Source: Desulfurellaceae bacterium bin18 (GTDB taxonomy: Bacteria; Desulfobacterota; Binatia; Bin18). Taken from it: a DNA stretch of 64,000 nucleotides. The notes below the pieces were generated by a model. It had not been told where the DNA came from, made no database searches, and worked only from the letters and a program-made list of their open reading frames with translations. A program made the position numbers and the translations under genes. Shown piece by piece: positions 60,864 to 64,000 of this stretch (the stretch's first letter is position 1; every line of letters begins with the position of its first letter). The stretch covers positions 21,832 to 85,831 of the forward strand of contig MPMI01000026.1 in assembly GCA_002238415.1 (NCBI GenBank), given 5' to 3'.

Positions 60864-62018
60864 TCATTCGACGGCCGGCCAGCGTGGCAGGAGAACGGCT
60901 TCAGCGGCCCGGACGCCACTGCCCAGCGTCAGCGCAACTCCAAATCGACTCAGGGCCATTTCCAGGCTGCTAATCGCCGTGATGATATCAAAAGGGCCAG
61001 CGTACCCAAGGTGAGAAATGCGAATGATTTTCCCTTTGAGATGGTCCTGTCCACCCGCAATATCAACACCCATACGGTCACGCATATAGGTCAGCAACCG
61101 CACGCCATCAACCGTAGACGGGAGCCACACGCCGGTTGCGGCCGGGCTTGGATGGGTTTCGGCTAAGAGACGCAGACCCAGGGCACGTACAGCGGCGTGG
61201 GTCGCGGTCATTAACACCGTATGGCGCGTCCAGACCTGTTCGAGCCCTTCCGCCTGGAGCTGCCGGAGAACCTCGTGCAAGCCGGTAATCAGCGAAATAG
61301 CCGGAGTGTAGGCGGTCGTATGTTTGGCTTGTTCCTGGCGCTCCTTTTGCAGGTCAAAGTAGAAGCGAGGCAGCTGTGCCTGCTCCGTGTGCTGCCAGGC
61401 TTTCGGACTGAGGGCGATAAACGCCAGCCCCGGGGGCAACATCAGGGCCTTTTGTGAGCCGGTGATGAGCACATCAATCCCGGAGCGGTCCATGGGGATA
61501 TCAGTCGCGCCAACCGCAGTAATGCCATCGACAATGAGCAGGGTCTCAGAGTTCTGCGTCAGGGCGGCGATGTCTTGGACCGGGTGCAGGACCGTTGTCG
61601 AAGTCTCACTGGCTTGCATCAGAACAGCCTTGGCTTTAGGCTGACGCCTCAGCGCTTGTGCCACCGCCTCAACCGTCACGGCCTGACCCCACTCGACCCC
61701 AATTTCTTCAGTTTGGACACCAAACGCCGCACAAATTTTCAGCCAGCGTTCACCGAATTTCCCGCCATTAACCACAATGACACAATCTCCGGGCGAGCAG
61801 GTGTTCGTGATGGCCGCTTCCATCGCCCCAGAGCCTGAGGCCGCCAGGATGAGCACGTCCTGAGTGGTTTGAAAAAACCATTGGAGGCTGCGCTGCGCTT
61901 CGGCAAAGAGTTGGCTGAACTCAGGGGTACGATGATGGATAAGGGGCTGCGACATGCGCAGCAGGACGTCAGGCGGCACTTGAGTCGGCCCCGGAGTGAG
62001 TAAATATCGCTTTAACAT
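60864..62018 (-). CDS. Serine/alanine-glyoxylate-type PLP aminotransferase
   Basis: The 384-residue class V aminotransferase has LLTPGPTQVPPDVL at the N terminus, LILAASGSGAMEAAI, VDGITAVGATDIPMD and the PLP Lys in ITGSQKALMLPPGLAF. Such enzymes next to serA usually act as phosphoserine-type or serine-glyoxylate aminotransferases; the exact substrate is not settled by sequence. Starts at 62030 (GTG), 62024 and 62018 are all possible; 62018 is chosen. First gene of the serA-purA operon. A terminator-like hairpin on the same strand lies in its leader, which could mean attenuation control. Confidence 0.85.
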   Translation of the reverse strand: MLKRYLLTPGPTQVPPDVLLRMSQPLIHHRTPEFSQLFAEAQRSLQWFFQTTQDVLILAASGSGAMEAAITNTCSPGDCVIVVNGGKFGERWLKICAAFGVQTEEIGVEWGQAVTVEAVAQALRRQPKAKAVLMQASETSTTVLHPVQDIAALTQNSETLLIVDGITAVGATDIPMDRSGIDVLITGSQKALMLPPGLAFIALSPKAWQHTEQAQLPRFYFDLQKERQEQAKHTTAYTPAISLITGLHEVLRQLQAEGLEQVWTRHTVLMTATHAAVRALGLRLLAETHPSPAATGVWLPSTVDGVRLLTYMRDRMGVDIAGGQDHLKGKIIRISHLGYAGPFDIITAISSLEMALSRFGVALTLGSGVRAAEAVLLPRWPAVE

Positions 62019-62041
62019 CGGCATGCCCACGCTACACGCAT

Positions 62042-62060
62042 AAAAAAGCCCGGATGGGCT
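62042..62060 (-). terminator. Terminator-like hairpin in the aminotransferase leader
   Basis: On the minus strand AGCCC-ATCC-GGGCT (62060-62047) is followed by T6. No minus-strand gene ends just upstream, so it lies within the leader of the aminotransferase-serA-purA operon and could be an attenuator. Confidence 0.45.
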
Positions 62061-62194
62061 CCCCGTATCCAGGCTGTCAGCTCTCCCTCCCTCCTTGGTA
62101 AAGACATGATGTATCGAAGCGGTGAGACGGAGTCAATGCTCCTCCCTGTCCCTCTTATCCACGCCTAACCTGCCTAAAAGTCTTTGGTTTTCGC

Positions 62195-62223
62195 TTGACA
62201 CGAAAAATGGCGCATACTATAGT
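62195..62223 (+). promoter_or_regulatory. Strong sigma70-type promoter of the dcw cluster (mraZ)
   Basis: TTGACA (62195-62200) and TATAGT (62218-62223) are separated by exactly 17 bases, near consensus. Transcription would start around 62230, within the MraZ-box array and about 35 bases before the mraZ start codon. Confidence 0.75.
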
Positions 62224-62225
62224 CG

Positions 62226-62250
62226 TGGGAGAAAGTGGGAGAAAGTGGGG
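62226..62250 (+). promoter_or_regulatory. MraZ-binding repeats (three TGGGA-type boxes)
   Basis: TGGGA (62226-62230), TGGGA (62236-62240) and TGGGG (62246-62250) are separated by identical 5-base spacers GAAAG. This is the known MraZ recognition pattern of TGGGN repeats with 10-base periodicity, immediately downstream of the -10 element. It indicates autoregulation of the dcw operon by MraZ. Confidence 0.8.
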
Positions 62251-62264
62251 ATGAGGGTAGATTC

Positions 62265-62732
62265 GTGTTTCGCGGGAGTTTTGAACATACTATTGACGAG
62301 AAAGGAAGAGTCAGTATCCCCTCGAAATTTCGAGAGATATTGGTTGGGCGGAACGATTCTCGACTGATTGTCACCAAATTCATCCTGGCATCCTTTCGCT
62401 GTCTTGATGTTTACCCCTATGCGGAATGGGAGAACTTCGAGCAGGACTTGAGGAAAAAGCCTCGTTTTGATCAAAACTTCTTAAAAATCGAAACTTTTTA
62501 TCTCTCTAACGCTCAGGAATGTACCGTTGATAAACAAGGTCGCATTTTGATTCCCCCGCTCCTCAGAGAATATGCTGGCCTGAAGAAGGACGCCATGTTT
62601 GCCGCTGCGCTTGAGAAATTTCGCATATGGGACAAGGCGGTATGGCAAGAATTTAATGAAGAATCTGAAAAAGACCTTGCTCAAGACCCACGATTATTCA
62701 GTAATTTGAACGCGGGTGTGGCAGACATATAG
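62265..62732 (+). CDS. mraZ: Transcriptional regulator MraZ
   Basis: The 155-residue product has two MraZ/AbrB-like SpoVT domains: FRGSFEHTIDEKGRVSIPSK at the N terminus and NAQECTVDKQGRILIPPLLR in the middle, each with the DxxGR motif. It regulates the division and cell-wall (dcw) cluster. A GTG at 62265 (VFRGS, read as Met) is chosen; it has TGAGGG upstream and gives the usual family N terminus. An upstream GTG at 62235 would overlap the MraZ boxes. It opens the cluster mraZ-rsmH-ftsL. Confidence 0.92.
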   Translation: MFRGSFEHTIDEKGRVSIPSKFREILVGRNDSRLIVTKFILASFRCLDVYPYAEWENFEQDLRKKPRFDQNFLKIETFYLSNAQECTVDKQGRILIPPLLREYAGLKKDAMFAAALEKFRIWDKAVWQEFNEESEKDLAQDPRLFSNLNAGVADI

Positions 62733-62759
62733 CACAGGTCAAAGACAAGTAGCGCCTCC

Positions 62760-63790
62760 ATGCAAGCAACAGTTCTCCCTTCAGAATCGATTCAGCCGAC
62801 CCACGCACCGGTGCACATCCCGGTCATGCTGGAGCAGGTCCTCTCCTTTCTGCAACCCTGTCTTGGCGGTGATATTCTTGACGGCACGCTCGGGGGAGGC
62901 GGACACGCGGCGGCGCTGTTGGAGGCCGGCCGTGGCAGAGGCAGACTGCTGGGGCTTGACCGTGACCCACGCGCGCTGCCGGGCGCGCGGCAGCGGGTGG
63001 GGCCGCTTGTTCGGTCGCCTGGCAGCGCTTAGCGCCGTTTGTCAGTCAGCATGTCATCGTTCAGACGAATTTCAGCCAAGCGGCAGCGGTCCTGCGTGGG
63101 TTGGGATGGGCAGGAGTCGATGGCATACTCCTTGACTTGGGTTTTTCCTCACTCCAGGTCGAAGACGGCGGGCGCGGCTTTAGTTTTTTACGCCCAGGGC
63201 CACTCGATATGCGGATGGACCAAAGCGGCGGGCAGAGCGCTGCGGATATTGTCAATTCTTCCAGTGAAGAAGAATTACGCCGTATGCTCCGAGAATACGG
63301 AGAGGAGCGGGCGGCCAGAGCGATTGCCCGGGCAATCCTCCAGGAACGTGCCCGCGGGCCAATCGTTACGACGACGATGCTGGCGAAAATTATCGAGCGC
63401 AGTGTCCGTCGGCCCGCCCGTCATCAGCGGCCTCGAATCCATGCGGCAACCCAGACCTTTCAGGCGTTGCGCATCGCCGTGAATCAGGAACTCCAGCATT
63501 TGGCACTCTTCTTACGCGAGGGGTATACATTGCTGCGGCCTGGAGGGCGCATGGTGGTGCTCGCCTATCATTCGCTTGAAGATCGTCTGGTGAAGGCCGC
63601 CTTCCGGCGCTGGGCCTCGGCCTGTATCTGTCCACCCCAACTCCAGATATGTGCCTGTGACTGGGAACCGCAGGTCCGGGTGTTAACCCCAAAGCCGCTG
63701 ACACCAACCAGTCAGGAGGTCATGGATAATACACGGGCGCGGAGTGCGCGCCTGCGCGTGGTTGAGCGATGCGAAGGAGGAGGAGGATGA
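62760..63790 (+). CDS. rsmH: 16S rRNA (cytosine(1402)-N(4))-methyltransferase RsmH, frameshifted as sequenced
   Basis: The gene reads in two frames. The first (62760-63032) has [34 protein letters not shown] (SAM motif) and GLDRDPRAL. The second, open from about 63002, has [51 protein letters not shown] and [14 protein letters not shown]. The frames switch between about 62990 and 63020 (a shift of one base in net terms). RsmH methylates C1402 of 16S rRNA. A frameshift in this conserved gene is probably a sequencing error, but an inactivating mutation is possible. RBS is weak. The stop overlaps the ftsL ATG. Confidence 0.88.
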
Positions 63791-64000
63791 AGTTCCCTGG
63801 ATGGGGCAAATATGGCGTGCTGGCGGCTGTTGGGCTGGCCTTGGTCCTGTCCCATCTCTGGATTCGGCTTCAGGTAGTCTCTGCGGGGTATGCGCTTGCC
63901 GATACGCGACAGCTCATCAACGCCCTGCAAGAGGAACACCACGCGCTCACTATAGAGTGGGAAACGGCCACGGCCCCCAGCCACCTGTCTCAGCTCGCTG
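63787..64000 (+). CDS. ftsL: Cell division protein FtsL, N-terminal part
   Basis: The ATG at 63787 overlaps the rsmH stop as ATGA and is preceded by GGAGGAGG. The visible 71 residues have a short cytoplasmic start, one membrane helix (YGVLAAVGLALVLSHLWIRL) and a coiled-coil-like start (LADTRQLINALQEEHHALTI), the layout of FtsL, which pairs with FtsB/FtsQ at the septum. Sequence identity is low in this family; the call rests on size, topology and position after rsmH. The gene continues past the right edge. Confidence 0.82.
   Translation, partial: MKFPGWGKYGVLAAVGLALVLSHLWIRLQVVSAGYALADTRQLINALQEEHHALTIEWETATAPSHLSQLA

Overview
The window is bacterial chromosome, moderately GC-rich and densely coded, with Shine-Dalgarno-led genes and many ATGA overlaps. 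No rRNA, tRNA, CRISPR array or insertion sequence was found, and no gene-free stretch exceeds about 300 bases. The mix of luciferase-like (LLM) flavin/F420-type oxidoreductases, deazaflavin-nitroreductase-like proteins, repeated amidohydrolase-2 enzymes, Baeyer-Villiger and Rieske oxygenases, a haloalkane dehalogenase and a quinol nitric oxide reductase, next to a purA-serA-aminotransferase block and the start of a dcw (mraZ-rsmH-ftsL) cluster, suggests an uncultured Gram-negative lineage with a large catabolic repertoire (Tectomicrobiota/Entotheonella-, Binatota- or deltaproteobacteria-like). That placement is inference and cannot be fixed from sequence alone.

Layout. 1-13.3 kb: partial LLM oxidoreductase, amidohydrolase, haloalkane dehalogenase + SDR pair, DUF1329 protein, exported metal-dependent amidohydrolase, CehA/McbA-type PHP hydrolase, 2OG-Fe(II) oxygenase, SnoaL-like protein, and an overlapping operon of N-formylglutamate amidohydrolase-like, cysteine hydrolase and glutamine-synthetase-like genes. 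13.5-19.6 kb: a duplicated nitroreductase-like/SDR module, one copy decayed, around an LLM gene and an MFS exporter; the intact copy faces a TetR gene across a palindromic operator. 19.4-28.8 kb, all minus strand: qNor nitric oxide reductase with a flavin-barrel partner, three amidohydrolase-2 paralogs, a sulfotransferase, a DUF29 protein and an alpha/beta hydrolase lacking its nucleophile. 29-34.3 kb: amine-oxidase-like flavoprotein, tandem limonene-epoxide-hydrolase-like genes, LLM gene, gene debris and a MarR fragment.

34.3-35.4 kb holds the most notable item: a small alpha/beta-barrel protein gene followed by an AhpD/carboxymuconolactone-decarboxylase-like gene. In that gene the second cysteine of the CxxC active site is an in-frame TGA, followed by a SECIS-like hairpin (7-bp stem, GGUCG loop), so it is probably a selenoprotein.

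35.4-47.8 kb is a catabolic island: phosphotransferase-like/DUF7064 operon, Baeyer-Villiger monooxygenase, amidohydrolase, Rieske oxygenase broken by a 106-bp tandem duplication, a head-to-head junction of two 5'-truncated genes (MFS and flavin monooxygenase), HsaA-like monooxygenase, GFA protein and HSL-type esterase. 47.8-56 kb: RelE/HigB-type toxin-antitoxin pair, RRM protein, paired acyl-CoA dehydrogenases, another amidohydrolase, methyltransferase and LLM oxidoreductase. 56-64 kb is housekeeping: histidine phosphatase, LPG-synthase-like membrane protein, purA, serA, a serine/alanine-glyoxylate-type aminotransferase, then mraZ behind a strong promoter with three MraZ boxes, rsmH (frameshifted as sequenced) and ftsL.

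Together the accessory genes look like a scavenging network for xenobiotic, terpenoid or steroid-like organics: oxygenases introduce oxygen, dehalogenase/epoxide hydrolases/amidohydrolases/esterases hydrolyse, LLM and SDR enzymes carry out redox steps, and acyl-CoA dehydrogenases finish degradation. The substrates are not visible from the sequence.
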